Shown piece by piece: positions 50,860-64,000 of a stretch of DNA of 64,000 nt. Each line of letters opens with the position of its first letter. The stretch's first letter is position 1. The notes below the pieces were generated by a model. It saw only the letters and a program-made list of their open reading frames with translations. It searched no databases and was not told where the DNA came from. Both the position numbers and the translations under genes were made by a program. The DNA is from Strigamia acuminata (lineage: Eukaryota; Arthropoda; Chilopoda; Geophilomorpha; Linotaeniidae), in contig OX442314.1 in assembly GCA_949358305.1 (NCBI GenBank), forward strand, positions 30,923,118 to 30,987,117, read 5' to 3'.

Positions 50860-51569
50860 ATAGAAGTTGGAAAGATATGGGGAGTGTTTGAGTATAATTA
50901 TAGCGTTTTCTTGCTTTCTTTTTCACTACATTTTAATTGTTTTATTACTGTTACGATGGGAAAAAAGGAGCTTAATAATTGCCAAAAAACATTTTTTTTT
51001 TTACTCATTAATTTGAAATGTAAATAAAATAAAATAATTCTCCGATTTTTTCTTTTTTTGATGTGGAATTACGATCAAGCAGTCCTGCAGTTTGGGTTTA
51101 ATTAAAATGTGGTTGGTCGACTCTGTTTTGGAGTGTGAGTTCAGTTTGACTGACGATGGTTGCAATAAACAAACCCTGTCCGCCGGTAATGAACCGTAGT
51201 GGAAACTGAAATAATCCTCCGAGTTTATTATATTTTAATGTGGGAAACTCGAATAATATTTCTTTGCAAACCTGAGTTTCTTTCTGCACACGTTTGAAAG
51301 CGATAATTATACAATAATACAATAGCTTCCAATGAAGCAAATCTCATTTCATGGCAATGCAGTTTCTGGGTCCAGCTCCGAATGGGATGAGATACGTAAA
51401 AGGATTTACTGCGATTTGCTTTGTTTTCGGGAGAAAAACAAACCTGTTTTGAAGCAAAATAAACACAAGAAAACAGATTAAATTAAAGACTCTCTTATTT
51501 TACGAATCAATATACCTTTCAGGATCAAATGTTTGTAGATTAATTAGATTAGATTAAATTAAACCCGAA

Positions 51570-52054
51570 TCCATTTTCATCCACAAAAATGCATTTTTAC
51601 AGAAAAAAAAATCCATTTTTACAGAAAAAAAAATCCATTTTTACAGAAAAAAAAATCCATTTTTACAGAAAAAAAAATCCATTTTTACAGAAAAAAAAAT
51701 CCATTTTCATCCACAAAAATGCATTTTGAGACAAAAAAAAGCATTGACACAAAAAATGCATTTTCGGACAAAAGAAAGCATTTTGTTTTGAGACAAAAAA
51801 AAATGCATTTTGAGACAAAAAAAAAATCTATTTTCGTACACAAAAATGTATTTTGAGACAAAAAAAAGCATTTTGACACAAAAAATGCATTTTTATAGAA
51901 AAAAAAATCCATTTTCATCCACAAAAATGCATTTTGAGACAAAAAAAAGCATTTTGACACAAAAAAAGCATTTTGACACAAAAAATGCATTTTGACACAA
52001 AAAATGCATTTTCGGACAAAAGAAAGCATTTTGTTTTGAGACAAAAAAAATGCA
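51570..52054. repeat. A-tract minisatellite, unit 12 (5 x 22-bp steps, undeleted)
   Basis: It has five 22-bp steps and keeps both 47-bp direct repeats. This form is shared only with unit 13. Confidence 0.95.
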
Positions 52055-53418
52055 CGTATCACAGTGAAAAAAAAACGTCAAAAACAAATTTAAAAAAATG
52101 CAGTTTTACCTTCTACAATGTCCTAGTGGCCCGGGTGAAGTTGGGGGCCAAAACCTAGAAAAATAGGAAGAAATAAAACACAAAAAATCGATTTCTTTGC
52201 AGAAATGGCAAAAAAATCAACAGAGAACGAGCAAATACTCATCTAAAATCTAAAATCCATCCTCGGGGTCCTTTGGGCAGTCGAAAGTAGCTGGAATATA
52301 AAATAAAAATTAAATTACACACCGCAAATCGCTTGAAAAACCTCAACAAAAATTAAGCCTACTCACTGCATACGCACGCGGTCGGGGCCGTTCCACGGGT
52401 GTTTGGCCGGTCGGAAATAGCTGAAATATAAAATATAAACTAAATTAAACACCACAAATCGATTAAAAAACCTCATCATCATCATCATCAAAATCAAACA
52501 ACACACCTACCGGTAGTGGAACATGGCTGCCGAGTGTCATCACGCTCAACAACAATCACAACCATCACAAAAATCACAATAAAATGGCTGCCTCGCTCGA
52601 GCTCTTCACCCGACCGATTTACTTTGTCGAATGGCACCATCCTGTCCGTGCACGAAGACTTTATGTAGACTAGACTATATATAGTAACCACCCAGATACA
52701 CATAGACCTATACTTATATATAAATAATATAATGTTTTGTACCTATCTAGAAATAAGTAGGCCTAAATTTAACATGCAATTGCATGTTAATCTGGGCACA
52801 AGTAGCGAAAATGACGCTCTTGACATCGCTCCAAAACCCGAGTTAGATCACAGATCACAGATCAGCTCTTAAAACTCTTGAATTTACTCGCTAGAGTGCG
52901 TCCATTAAGAATTAAATTCAATTTAAAAATTAAAAATTCGATTAAAAATTAAAATTAAAATTAAAAATTGAAATTACCGGTATTTCATTATTTACAATTG
53001 AAATTATCTAGAAATTATCTAGATTACACGCAGTCGGAGTCGGACAGCATCTATACATCTATATTCTATCCGTGTTGTTTTAAACCTAACCGATGCGATC
53101 GACGTGTTGCCTAAAATCTACAAATCCAGCCGCTCCGAACTAACTCACCGATGAGCAGCGATTGATTAATTTATTGTATCAACCAAATTTCACTTTTCAT
53201 TTTTCATTTTTCCCTTTTTTTCATTTCTAATTTCTCATTTTTAACTTCTAACTTTTATTAGTTCTACCAAACGAATACGGCGTCACCCAGCGCAAAGTAG
53301 CTTTGCTTCCAGGCACCAAAAACATTATTAAAGACGATTTTAGACTCTTGACAAATTTATCCTCTTTTATTATGAAACCTACTTACGTTAGTTAATTCTG
53401 CTTTCTCTTTTAAATATA

Positions 53419-54144
53419 ATGGCGCAAAAGAAAGCGGTTAGACCGACGATCAACGGCGTCAAGACGACTAAAAAGACTGTCGATGAGGATAATGTCAAAA
53501 ACGAGGCTTCGACGACGACCGAGACGAACGATTTTCCACAAAACGACTCGACAAACGCCAATAAAACGAACGAACCCGAAACGACAACAATTCCTACACC
53601 GGACGAAACCACGACCAAAATGTCGACAGATTTCGACGTCCTCCTCAAGCCAACAACATCAATCGAGCTGAAGAAAGTGACGACACAAATCAAGACAACT
53701 CTTCGTCCGAAACTCAGTTTAAAACCGCACGAATTACGCAACGAAACGATCGGAAACGACGTCACATCTCAGTCCCGTCTTCGAACAATAAGCAGCGAGA
53801 CACCCAGATCAACATCGCCCAACAAATCCACTCACAACACGGACGAAAATGCCCCATTGAGTCGCCCATTGGTCTACGTGTCCTCGACATCTTTCCGACA
53901 CAATCGCACGACTTCAAAACCAAACGAAACGACACCAGACGTGGCAAACACCAACACCAAACCCCCACGCACCAAACCCACTCTATTCCCATCCTCCAGA
54001 ACCAGAATTGACATCACAACCAAACCACTAACAACCAGACATCGTTCAACTAACATTGCAACACAAACAACAAAACATCGTTCAACTGACATCACTACAA
54101 AACCACTAACGACCAGACATCGTTCAACCACAAAAGGGACGACG

Positions 54145-54175
<31 letters not shown>

Positions 54176-55551
54176 CCAGTACAACAACAAAAAAGACGAC
54201 AACAACACCCATAGCATCAACAACTCCAATTTCGTCTCAACCGGTCGAAGACTTTGACGAGATCGAAGCGTCATTCGTTGACGGCATATTTGGTTTGCGG
54301 CTCCCGACAGACTTCGACACAGACGGCGAAATAGACACAAAAACTACACCAAAACCAATCAAAACTGCAAAAACATTGGCAACCAAACAACCGAGCAAGC
54401 AAAGCAGATTCCCGACTACTACCGTCGGGTTATCCGAGGCTACGAAACCGAAAAACCAAAAGACGAAACCGTTTGCCGAGCACGAGCGCGACAACACGCG
54501 AGACAACACGATCGGGCGACTGCAGCACAGCGAATCGGTTTTGATTCTCAGCACGACGCCGTACCCTCGAATCCGTCCGAATTGGCACCGACGGAACCAA
54601 ACCCGACCCACCACCGTGATAACCAACACGCAAATATCGGCCCTGGACGAAATGGTCATGAAATACCTAACGTCGACCACCCGCGCGTCCAAACTGACCG
54701 ACGATTTTGACGCTTTCATTCTGACCGATCCGTTCGACACGAACAAAATCAAAACGAGCACCGCGGAGCCCAAAATGGACCCTGAGATCATCCCCGGTTA
54801 CTTCACCGACGTTACCACGAAAGCGGAAAGCGTCACGCGACCCTCCAAAGTGACCACCATTTTGACCAGCGGTCAGTTTCCGGTCATAGAAAAAGTGAAC
54901 AACTTTAAATCGTCGCAAGCCGTTGGCGGGAATAACCTCGGGTTTCACCTACCGCCCAGTTTTTGGCCCACTCGTTACGCACTGACCACAACGCCGACGT
55001 TGCAAGCGCCGAAACGACAACGGTTGTTGTTTTCGTCCAAACGGAGACTCTCCGGTCAACATCGGCAGTCGCGGCGGTCCACGTACGATTACGGGTCGGT
55101 CACGTCGCCGTCGCCGAGTTTGATCGAGGACGACGTCACGGACACGTTGGTCAAGTTCGGGGTCCGTCTCGCGCGCTCGAAACGCGAGGAGAAGTCGCCG
55201 GCGGTCGTCAATCCGTTCCCGGAACACGTTGCGACGTACCAGCATCCGTTTTTCGGCCAAGTCGGCGTGTTGTTCAACAAGACGTCGGGCACGTTGCAGA
55301 TGGAGTACGGGTTTTACGGGAAGGCGCATTTGTTGCCGTACGTGCAGAGCAATACGTTTCTGCTGCGATTTTTCAGCGCCGTTTGGTACGTGTCGGAAAG
55401 CGACGACAGCAGACGGCTACCGAGGAGTGTTTTCATGGTCCATTTCAAGGGGGGTTCGTCGGACGGGCGACCGGAACGATTTATTGTGCCTTTCTTCGAT
55501 CCCCGATTGCCGCCTACGTTCGTTAGGGTTAGGTCTTCGGATAGGAAATAA
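53419..55551 (+). CDS. Thr-rich mucin-like protein, unit 12 copy
   Basis: A 710-codon copy with Asn at residue 135 (base 53823) and a protein identical to unit 2. Confidence 0.85.
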
Positions 55552-56261
55552 ATAGAAGTTGGAAAGATATGGGGAGTGTTTGAGTATAATTATAGCGTTT
55601 TCTTGCTTTCTTTTTCACTACATTTTAATTGTTTTATTACTGTTACGATGGGAAAAAAGGAGCTTAATAATTGCCAAAAAACATTTTTTTTTTTACTCAT
55701 TAATTTGAAATGTAAATAAAATAAAATAATTCTCCGATTTTTTCTTTTTTTGATGTGGAATTACGATCAAGCAGTCCTGCAGTTTGGGTTTAATTAAAAT
55801 GTGGTTGGTCGACTCTGTTTTGGAGTGTGAGTTCAGTTTGACTGACGATGGTTGCAATAAACAAACCCTGTCCGCCGGTAATGAACCGTAGTGGAAACTG
55901 AAATAATCCTCCGAGTTTATTATATTTTAATGTGGGAAACTCGAATAATATTTCTTTGCAAACCTGAGTTTCTTTCTGCACACGTTTGAAAGCGATAATT
56001 ATACAATAATACAATAGCTTCCAATGAAGCAAATCTCATTTCATGGCAATGCAGTTTCTGGGTCCAGCTCCGAATGGGATGAGATACGTAAAAGGATTTA
56101 CTGCGATTTGCTTTGTTTTCGGGAGAAAAACAAACCTGTTTTGAAGCAAAATAAACACAAGAAAACAGATTAAATTAAAGACTCTCTTATTTTACGAATC
56201 AATATACCTTTCAGGATCAAATGTTTGTAGATTAATTAGATTAGATTAAATTAAACCCGAA

Positions 56262-56746
56262 TCCATTTTCATCCACAAAAATGCATTTTTACAGAAAAAA
56301 AAATCCATTTTTACAGAAAAAAAAATCCATTTTTACAGAAAAAAAAATCCATTTTTACAGAAAAAAAAATCCATTTTTACAGAAAAAAAAATCCATTTTC
56401 ATCCACAAAAATGCATTTTGAGACAAAAAAAAGCATTGACACAAAAAATGCATTTTCGGACAAAAGAAAGCATTTTGTTTTGAGACAAAAAAAAATGCAT
56501 TTTGAGACAAAAAAAAAATCTATTTTCGTACACAAAAATGTATTTTGAGACAAAAAAAAGCATTTTGACACAAAAAATGCATTTTTATAGAAAAAAAAAT
56601 CCATTTTCATCCACAAAAATGCATTTTGAGACAAAAAAAAGCATTTTGACACAAAAAAAGCATTTTGACACAAAAAATGCATTTTGACACAAAAAATGCA
56701 TTTTCGGACAAAAGAAAGCATTTTGTTTTGAGACAAAAAAAATGCA
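56262..56746. repeat. A-tract minisatellite, unit 13 (5 x 22-bp steps, undeleted)
   Basis: Same form as unit 12. Confidence 0.95.
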
Positions 56747-58110
56747 CGTATCACAGTGAAAAAAAAACGTCAAAAACAAATTTAAAAAAATGCAGTTTTA
56801 CCTTCTACAATGTCCTAGTGGCCCGGGTGAAGTTGGGGGCCAAAACCTAGAAAAATAGGAAGAAATAAAACACAAAAAATCGATTTCTTTGCAGAAATGG
56901 CAAAAAAATCAACAGAGAACGAGCAAATACTCATCTAAAATCTAAAATCCATCCTCGGGGTCCTTTGGGCAGTCGAAAGTAGCTGGAATATAAAATAAAA
57001 ATTAAATTACACACCGCAAATCGCTTGAAAAACCTCAACAAAAATTAAGCCTACTCACTGCATACGCACGCGGTCGGGGCCGTTCCACGGGTGTTTGGCC
57101 GGTCGGAAATAGCTGAAATATAAAATATAAACTAAATTAAACACCACAAATCGATTAAAAAACCTCATCATCATCATCATCAAAATCAAACAACACACCT
57201 ACCGGTAGTGGAACATGGCTGCCGAGTGTCATCACGCTCAACAACAATCACAACCATCACAAAAATCACAATAAAATGGCTGCCTCGCTCGAGCTCTTCA
57301 CCCGACCGATTTACTTTGTCGAATGGCACCATCCTGTCCGTGCACGAAGACTTTATGTAGACTAGACTATATATAGTAACCACCCAGATACACATAGACC
57401 TATACTTATATATAAATAATATAATGTTTTGTACCTATCTAGAAATAAGTAGGCCTAAATTTAACATGCAATTGCATGTTAATCTGGGCACAAGTAGCGA
57501 AAATGACGCTCTTGACATCGCTCCAAAACCCGAGTTAGATCACAGATCACAGATCAGCTCTTAAAACTCTTGAATTTACTCGCTAGAGTGCGTCCATTAA
57601 GAATTAAATTCAATTTAAAAATTAAAAATTCGATTAAAAATTAAAATTAAAATTAAAAATTGAAATTACCGGTATTTCATTATTTACAATTGAAATTATC
57701 TAGAAATTATCTAGATTACACGCAGTCGGAGTCGGACAGCATCTATACATCTATATTCTATCCGTGTTGTTTTAAACCTAACCGATGCGATCGACGTGTT
57801 GCCTAAAATCTACAAATCCAGCCGCTCCGAACTAACTCACCGATGAGCAGCGATTGATTAATTTATTGTATCAACCAAATTTCACTTTTCATTTTTCATT
57901 TTTCCCTTTTTTTCATTTCTAATTTCTCATTTTTAACTTCTAACTTTTATTAGTTCTACCAAACGAATACGGCGTCACCCAGCGCAAAGTAGCTTTGCTT
58001 CCAGGCACCAAAAACATTATTAAAGACGATTTTAGACTCTTGACAAATTTATCCTCTTTTATTATGAAACCTACTTACGTTAGTTAATTCTGCTTTCTCT
58101 TTTAAATATA

Positions 58111-58836
58111 ATGGCGCAAAAGAAAGCGGTTAGACCGACGATCAACGGCGTCAAGACGACTAAAAAGACTGTCGATGAGGATAATGTCAAAAACGAGGCT
58201 TCGACGACGACCGAGACGAACGATTTTCCACAAAACGACTCGACAAACGCCAATAAAACGAACGAACCCGAAACGACAACAATTCCTACACCGGACGAAA
58301 CCACGACCAAAATGTCGACAGATTTCGACGTCCTCCTCAAGCCAACAACATCAATCGAGCTGAAGAAAGTGACGACACAAATCAAGACAACTCTTCGTCC
58401 GAAACTCAGTTTAAAACCGCACGAATTACGCAACGAAACGATCGGAAACGACGTCACATCTCAGTCCCGTCTTCGAACAATAAGCAGCGAGACACCCAGA
58501 TCAACATCGCCCAACAAATCCACTCACAACACGGACGAAAATGCCCCATTGAGTCGCCCATTGGTCTACGTGTCCTCGACATCTTTCCGACACAATCGCA
58601 CGACTTCAAAACCAAACGAAACGACACCAGACGTGGCAAACACCAACACCAAACCCCCACGCACCAAACCCACTCTATTCCCATCCTCCAGAACCAGAAT
58701 TGACATCACAACCAAACCACTAACAACCAGACATCGTTCAACTAACATTGCAACACAAACAACAAAACATCGTTCAACTGACATCACTACAAAACCACTA
58801 ACGACCAGACATCGTTCAACCACAAAAGGGACGACG

Positions 58837-58867
<31 letters not shown>

Positions 58868-60243
58868 CCAGTACAACAACAAAAAAGACGACAACAACAC
58901 CCATAGCATCAACAACTCCAATTTCGTCTCAACCGGTCGAAGACTTTGACGAGATCGAAGCGTCATTCGTTGACGGCATATTTGGTTTGCGGCTCCCGAC
59001 AGACTTCGACACAGACGGCGAAATAGACACAAAAACTACACCAAAACCAATCAAAACTGCAAAAACATTGGCAACCAAACAACCGAGCAAGCAAAGCAGA
59101 TTCCCGACTACTACCGTCGGGTTATCCGAGGCTACGAAACCGAAAAACCAAAAGACGAAACCGTTTGCCGAGCACGAGCGCGACAACACGCGAGACAACA
59201 CGATCGGGCGACTGCAGCACAGCGAATCGGTTTTGATTCTCAGCACGACGCCGTACCCTCGAATCCGTCCGAATTGGCACCGACGGAACCAAACCCGACC
59301 CACCACCGTGATAACCAACACGCAAATATCGGCCCTGGACGAAATGGTCATGAAATACCTAACGTCGACCACCCGCGCGTCCAAACTGACCGACGATTTT
59401 GACGCTTTCATTCTGACCGATCCGTTCGACACGAACAAAATCAAAACGAGCACCGCGGAGCCCAAAATGGACCCTGAGATCATCCCCGGTTACTTCACCG
59501 ACGTTACCACGAAAGCGGAAAGCGTCACGCGACCCTCCAAAGTGACCACCATTTTGACCAGCGGTCAGTTTCCGGTCATAGAAAAAGTGAACAACTTTAA
59601 ATCGTCGCAAGCCGTTGGCGGGAATAACCTCGGGTTTCACCTACCGCCCAGTTTTTGGCCCACTCGTTACGCACTGACCACAACGCCGACGTTGCAAGCG
59701 CCGAAACGACAACGGTTGTTGTTTTCGTCCAAACGGAGACTCTCCGGTCAACATCGGCAGTCGCGGCGGTCCACGTACGATTACGGGTCGGTCACGTCGC
59801 CGTCGCCGAGTTTGATCGAGGACGACGTCACGGACACGTTGGTCAAGTTCGGGGTCCGTCTCGCGCGCTCGAAACGCGAGGAGAAGTCGCCGGCGGTCGT
59901 CAATCCGTTCCCGGAACACGTTGCGACGTACCAGCATCCGTTTTTCGGCCAAGTCGGCGTGTTGTTCAACAAGACGTCGGGCACGTTGCAGATGGAGTAC
60001 GGGTTTTACGGGAAGGCGCATTTGTTGCCGTACGTGCAGAGCAATACGTTTCTGCTGCGATTTTTCAGCGCCGTTTGGTACGTGTCGGAAAGCGACGACA
60101 GCAGACGGCTACCGAGGAGTGTTTTCATGGTCCATTTCAAGGGGGGTTCGTCGGACGGGCGACCGGAACGATTTATTGTGCCTTTCTTCGATCCCCGATT
60201 GCCGCCTACGTTCGTTAGGGTTAGGTCTTCGGATAGGAAATAA
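58111..60243 (+). CDS. Thr-rich mucin-like protein, unit 13 copy
   Basis: A 710-codon copy with Asn at residue 135 (base 58515) and a protein identical to unit 2. It is the last complete copy in the window. Confidence 0.85.
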
Positions 60244-60953
60244 ATAGAAGTTGGAAAGATATGGGGAGTGTTTGAGTATAATTATAGCGTTTTCTTGCTT
60301 TCTTTTTCACTACATTTTAATTGTTTTATTACTGTTACGATGGGAAAAAAGGAGCTTAATAATTGCCAAAAAACATTTTTTTTTTTACTCATTAATTTGA
60401 AATGTAAATAAAATAAAATAATTCTCCGATTTTTTCTTTTTTTGATGTGGAATTACGATCAAGCAGTCCTGCAGTTTGGGTTTAATTAAAATGTGGTTGG
60501 TCGACTCTGTTTTGGAGTGTGAGTTCAGTTTGACTGACGATGGTTGCAATAAACAAACCCTGTCCGCCGGTAATGAACCGTAGTGGAAACTGAAATAATC
60601 CTCCGAGTTTATTATATTTTAATGTGGGAAACTCGAATAATATTTCTTTGCAAACCTGAGTTTCTTTCTGCACACGTTTGAAAGCGATAATTATACAATA
60701 ATACAATAGCTTCCAATGAAGCAAATCTCATTTCATGGCAATGCAGTTTCTGGGTCCAGCTCCGAATGGGATGAGATACGTAAAAGGATTTACTGCGATT
60801 TGCTTTGTTTTCGGGAGAAAAACAAACCTGTTTTGAAGCAAAATAAACACAAGAAAACAGATTAAATTAAAGACTCTCTTATTTTACGAATCAATATACC
60901 TTTCAGGATCAAATGTTTGTAGATTAATTAGATTAGATTAAATTAAACCCGAA

Positions 60954-61416
60954 TCCATTTTCATCCACAAAAATGCATTTTTACAGAAAAAAAAATCCAT
61001 TTTTACAGAAAAAAAAATCCATTTTTACAGAAAAAAAAATCCATTTTTACAGAAAAAAAAATCCATTTTCATCCACAAAAATGCATTTTGAGACAAAAAA
61101 AAGCATTGACACAAAAAATGCATTTTCGGACAAAAGAAAGCATTTTGTTTTGAGACAAAAAAAAATGCATTTTGAGACAAAAAAAAAATCTATTTTCGTA
61201 CACAAAAATGTATTTTGAGACAAAAAAAAGCATTTTGACACAAAAAATGCATTTTTATAGAAAAAAAAATCCATTTTCATCCACAAAAATGCATTTTGAG
61301 ACAAAAAAAAGCATTTTGACACAAAAAAAGCATTTTGACACAAAAAATGCATTTTGACACAAAAAATGCATTTTCGGACAAAAGAAAGCATTTTGTTTTG
61401 AGACAAAAAAAATGCA
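60954..61416. repeat. A-tract minisatellite, unit 14 (4 x 22-bp steps)
   Basis: Undeleted four-step form, as unit 1. Confidence 0.95.
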
Positions 61417-62780
61417 CGTATCACAGTGAAAAAAAAACGTCAAAAACAAATTTAAAAAAATGCAGTTTTACCTTCTACAATGTCCTAGTGGCCCGGGTGA
61501 AGTTGGGGGCCAAAACCTAGAAAAATAGGAAGAAATAAAACACAAAAAATCGATTTCTTTGCAGAAATGGCAAAAAAATCAACAGAGAACGAGCAAATAC
61601 TCATCTAAAATCTAAAATCCATCCTCGGGGTCCTTTGGGCAGTCGAAAGTAGCTGGAATATAAAATAAAAATTAAATTACACACCGCAAATCGCTTGAAA
61701 AACCTCAACAAAAATTAAGCCTACTCACTGCATACGCACGCGGTCGGGGCCGTTCCACGGGTGTTTGGCCGGTCGGAAATAGCTGAAATATAAAATATAA
61801 ACTAAATTAAACACCACAAATCGATTAAAAAACCTCATCATCATCATCATCAAAATCAAACAACACACCTACCGGTAGTGGAACATGGCTGCCGAGTGTC
61901 ATCACGCTCAACAACAATCACAACCATCACAAAAATCACAATAAAATGGCTGCCTCGCTCGAGCTCTTCACCCGACCGATTTACTTTGTCGAATGGCACC
62001 ATCCTGTCCGTGCACGAAGACTTTATGTAGACTAGACTATATATAGTAACCACCCAGATACACATAGACCTATACTTATATATAAATAATATAATGTTTT
62101 GTACCTATCTAGAAATAAGTAGGCCTAAATTTAACATGCAATTGCATGTTAATCTGGGCACAAGTAGCGAAAATGACGCTCTTGACATCGCTCCAAAACC
62201 CGAGTTAGATCACAGATCACAGATCAGCTCTTAAAACTCTTGAATTTACTCGCTAGAGTGCGTCCATTAAGAATTAAATTCAATTTAAAAATTAAAAATT
62301 CGATTAAAAATTAAAATTAAAATTAAAAATTGAAATTACCGGTATTTCATTATTTACAATTGAAATTATCTAGAAATTATCTAGATTACACGCAGTCGGA
62401 GTCGGACAGCATCTATACATCTATATTCTATCCGTGTTGTTTTAAACCTAACCGATGCGATCGACGTGTTGCCTAAAATCTACAAATCCAGCCGCTCCGA
62501 ACTAACTCACCGATGAGCAGCGATTGATTAATTTATTGTATCAACCAAATTTCACTTTTCATTTTTCATTTTTCCCTTTTTTTCATTTCTAATTTCTCAT
62601 TTTTAACTTCTAACTTTTATTAGTTCTACCAAACGAATACGGCGTCACCCAGCGCAAAGTAGCTTTGCTTCCAGGCACCAAAAACATTATTAAAGACGAT
62701 TTTAGACTCTTGACAAATTTATCCTCTTTTATTATGAAACCTACTTACGTTAGTTAATTCTGCTTTCTCTTTTAAATATA

Positions 62781-63506
62781 ATGGCGCAAAAGAAAGCGGT
62801 TAGACCGACGATCAACGGCGTCAAGACGACTAAAAAGACTGTCGATGAGGATAATGTCAAAAACGAGGCTTCGACGACGACCGAGACGAACGATTTTCCA
62901 CAAAACGACTCGACAAACGCCAATAAAACGAACGAACCCGAAACGACAACAATTCCTACACCGGACGAAACCACGACCAAAATGTCGACAGATTTCGACG
63001 TCCTCCTCAAGCCAACAACATCAATCGAGCTGAAGAAAGTGACGACACAAATCAAGACAACTCTTCGTCCGAAACTCAGTTTAAAACCGCACGAATTACG
63101 CAACGAAACGATCGGAAACGACGTCACATCTCAGTCCCGTCTTCGAACAATAAGCAGCGAGACACCCAGATCAACATCGCCCAACAAATCCACTCACAAC
63201 ACGGACGAAAATGCCCCATTGAGTCGCCCATTGGTCTACGTGTCCTCGACATCTTTCCGACACAATCGCACGACTTCAAAACCAAACGAAACGACACCAG
63301 ACGTGGCAAACACCAACACCAAACCCCCACGCACCAAACCCACTCTATTCCCATCCTCCAGAACCAGAATTGACATCACAACCAAACCACTAACAACCAG
63401 ACATCGTTCAACTAACATTGCAACACAAACAACAAAACATCGTTCAACTGACATCACTACAAAACCACTAACGACCAGACATCGTTCAACCACAAAAGGG
63501 ACGACG

Positions 63507-63537
<31 letters not shown>

Positions 63538-64000
63538 CCAGTACAACAACAAAAAAGACGACAACAACACCCATAGCATCAACAACTCCAATTTCGTCTC
63601 AACCGGTCGAAGACTTTGACGAGATCGAAGCGTCATTCGTTGACGGCATATTTGGTTTGCGGCTCCCGACAGACTTCGACACAGACGGCGAAATAGACAC
63701 AAAAACTACACCAAAACCAATCAAAACTGCAAAAACATTGGCAACCAAACAACCGAGCAAGCAAAGCAGATTCCCGACTACTACCGTCGGGTTATCCGAG
63801 GCTACGAAACCGAAAAACCAAAAGACGAAACCGTTTGCCGAGCACGAGCGCGACAACACGCGAGACAACACGATCGGGCGACTGCAGCACAGCGAATCGG
63901 TTTTGATTCTCAGCACGACGCCGTACCCTCGAATCCGTCCGAATTGGCACCGACGGAACCAAACCCGACCCACCACCGTGATAACCAACACGCAAATATC
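62781..64000 (+). CDS. Thr-rich mucin-like protein, unit 14 copy, 3' end outside the window
   Basis: Only the first 406 codons are in view, through the Thr run (63501-63539) to just past the NQT sequon. Asn is at residue 135 (base 63185). The basic cleavage sites and C-terminal domain lie beyond the window, so whether this copy carries the diverged tract cannot be told. The truncation is the window edge, not a break in the gene. Confidence 0.85.

Larger units (their letters stand above)
46438..51107. repeat. Array unit 11 (4-step minisatellite, Asn135)
   Basis: 4670 bp, the same form as unit 2. The exon-like pair is at 47580-47653 and 47710-47783. Confidence 0.95.
51108..55799. repeat. Array unit 12 (5-step minisatellite, Asn135)
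   Basis: 4692 bp, with one extra 22-bp step and no 81-bp deletion. The exon-like pair is at 52272-52345 and 52402-52475. Confidence 0.95.
55800..60491. repeat. Array unit 13 (5-step minisatellite, Asn135)
   Basis: 4692 bp, and I found no difference from unit 12; the pair is probably a recent single-unit duplication. The exon-like pair is at 56964-57037 and 57094-57167. Confidence 0.95.
1..64000. repeat. Tandem array of a 4.6-4.7 kb gene-bearing unit (13 complete copies plus one partial)
   Basis: The same sequence restarts at 1, 4671, 9341, 14005, 18719, 23383, 27994, 32605, 37216, 41827, 46438, 51108, 55800 and 60492, always in the same orientation. The phase is arbitrary because the array runs off both window ends. 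Unit lengths are 4670, 4670, 4664, 4714, 4664, 4611 (five times), 4670, 4692 and 4692, then 3509 for the partial unit. All length differences are explained by three sites: the minisatellite step number, an 81-bp deletion in the minisatellite, and a 6-bp contraction in the ORF. Near-identity of coding and noncoding parts alike means recent amplification, ongoing homogenisation, or both. Collapse or over-expansion by the assembler cannot be excluded from sequence alone. Confidence 0.98.
60492..64000. repeat. Array unit 14, cut by the window end (4-step minisatellite, Asn135)
   Basis: The first 3509 bp of a unit in the unit 2 form. The exon-like pair is at 61634-61707 and 61764-61837. The array clearly continues past 64000. 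Confidence 0.95.

Noticed and set aside
1-64000. rDNA, histone or other classical tandem gene array
   Set aside because: No rRNA-like or histone-like sequence occurs in the unit; the single ORF encodes a Thr-rich protein.
1-64000. Concatemer of a circular virus or mobile element
   Set aside because: No replication, integrase, transposase or capsid-like gene, and no terminal repeats; units differ in a mosaic way better explained by chromosomal exchange. An extrachromosomal circle cannot be fully excluded.

Overview
This window is eukaryotic DNA and lies entirely inside one head-to-tail tandem array. A unit of about 4.67 kb repeats 13.75 times with no spacer of another kind. Thirteen units are complete, and the last (60492-64000) is cut by the window end. 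Neither end of the array is in view. No bacterial gene organisation, rRNA, tRNA, transposase or reverse transcriptase was seen. AT-rich noncoding DNA, splice-like and poly(A)-like signals and a mucin-like Thr-rich protein point to an animal, most likely an invertebrate. A weak chitin-binding-like minus-strand fragment would suit an arthropod, but the species cannot be named.

Every unit has the same layout (unit 1 coordinates): 1-462, AT-rich sequence with no recognised feature; 463-925, an A-tract minisatellite of 20-22 bp steps; 926-1140, AT-rich; 1143-1346, a duplicated minus-strand exon-like segment; 1347-1580, AT-rich with a (CAT)n run; 1586-1597, a TATA-like sequence; 1640-1661, a perfect 22-bp palindrome; 1775-1847, an AT simple sequence; about 2084-2132, a pyrimidine tract with an AG acceptor; 2290-4422, one plus-strand ORF of 710 codons; 4586-4596, poly(A) signals.

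The encoded protein has no cysteine. About 500 residues are rich in Thr, Lys and Pro with a 13-Thr run. Then come basic cleavage-type sites, including RSKR, and a compact C-terminal domain of about 110 residues. That domain looks like the accessory domain that follows the catalytic domain in secreted beta-lactamase-related hydrolases of animals; this is a recall-based resemblance, and no catalytic domain is present. The likely role is a secreted or extracellular mucin-like product, with copy number perhaps raising dosage; that role is inferred.

The units are almost identical. Differences seen: the number of 22-bp minisatellite steps (4, 5 or 6), an 81-bp deletion in units 6-10, a Lys/Asn difference at codon 135, and a diverged tract in unit 3 of which unit 5 carries only the first part. 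In that tract 14 of 15 substitutions are silent and the one indel is 6 bp. This is the best evidence in the window that the ORF is a real gene under protein-level constraint, and that units exchange sequence by conversion or unequal crossover.
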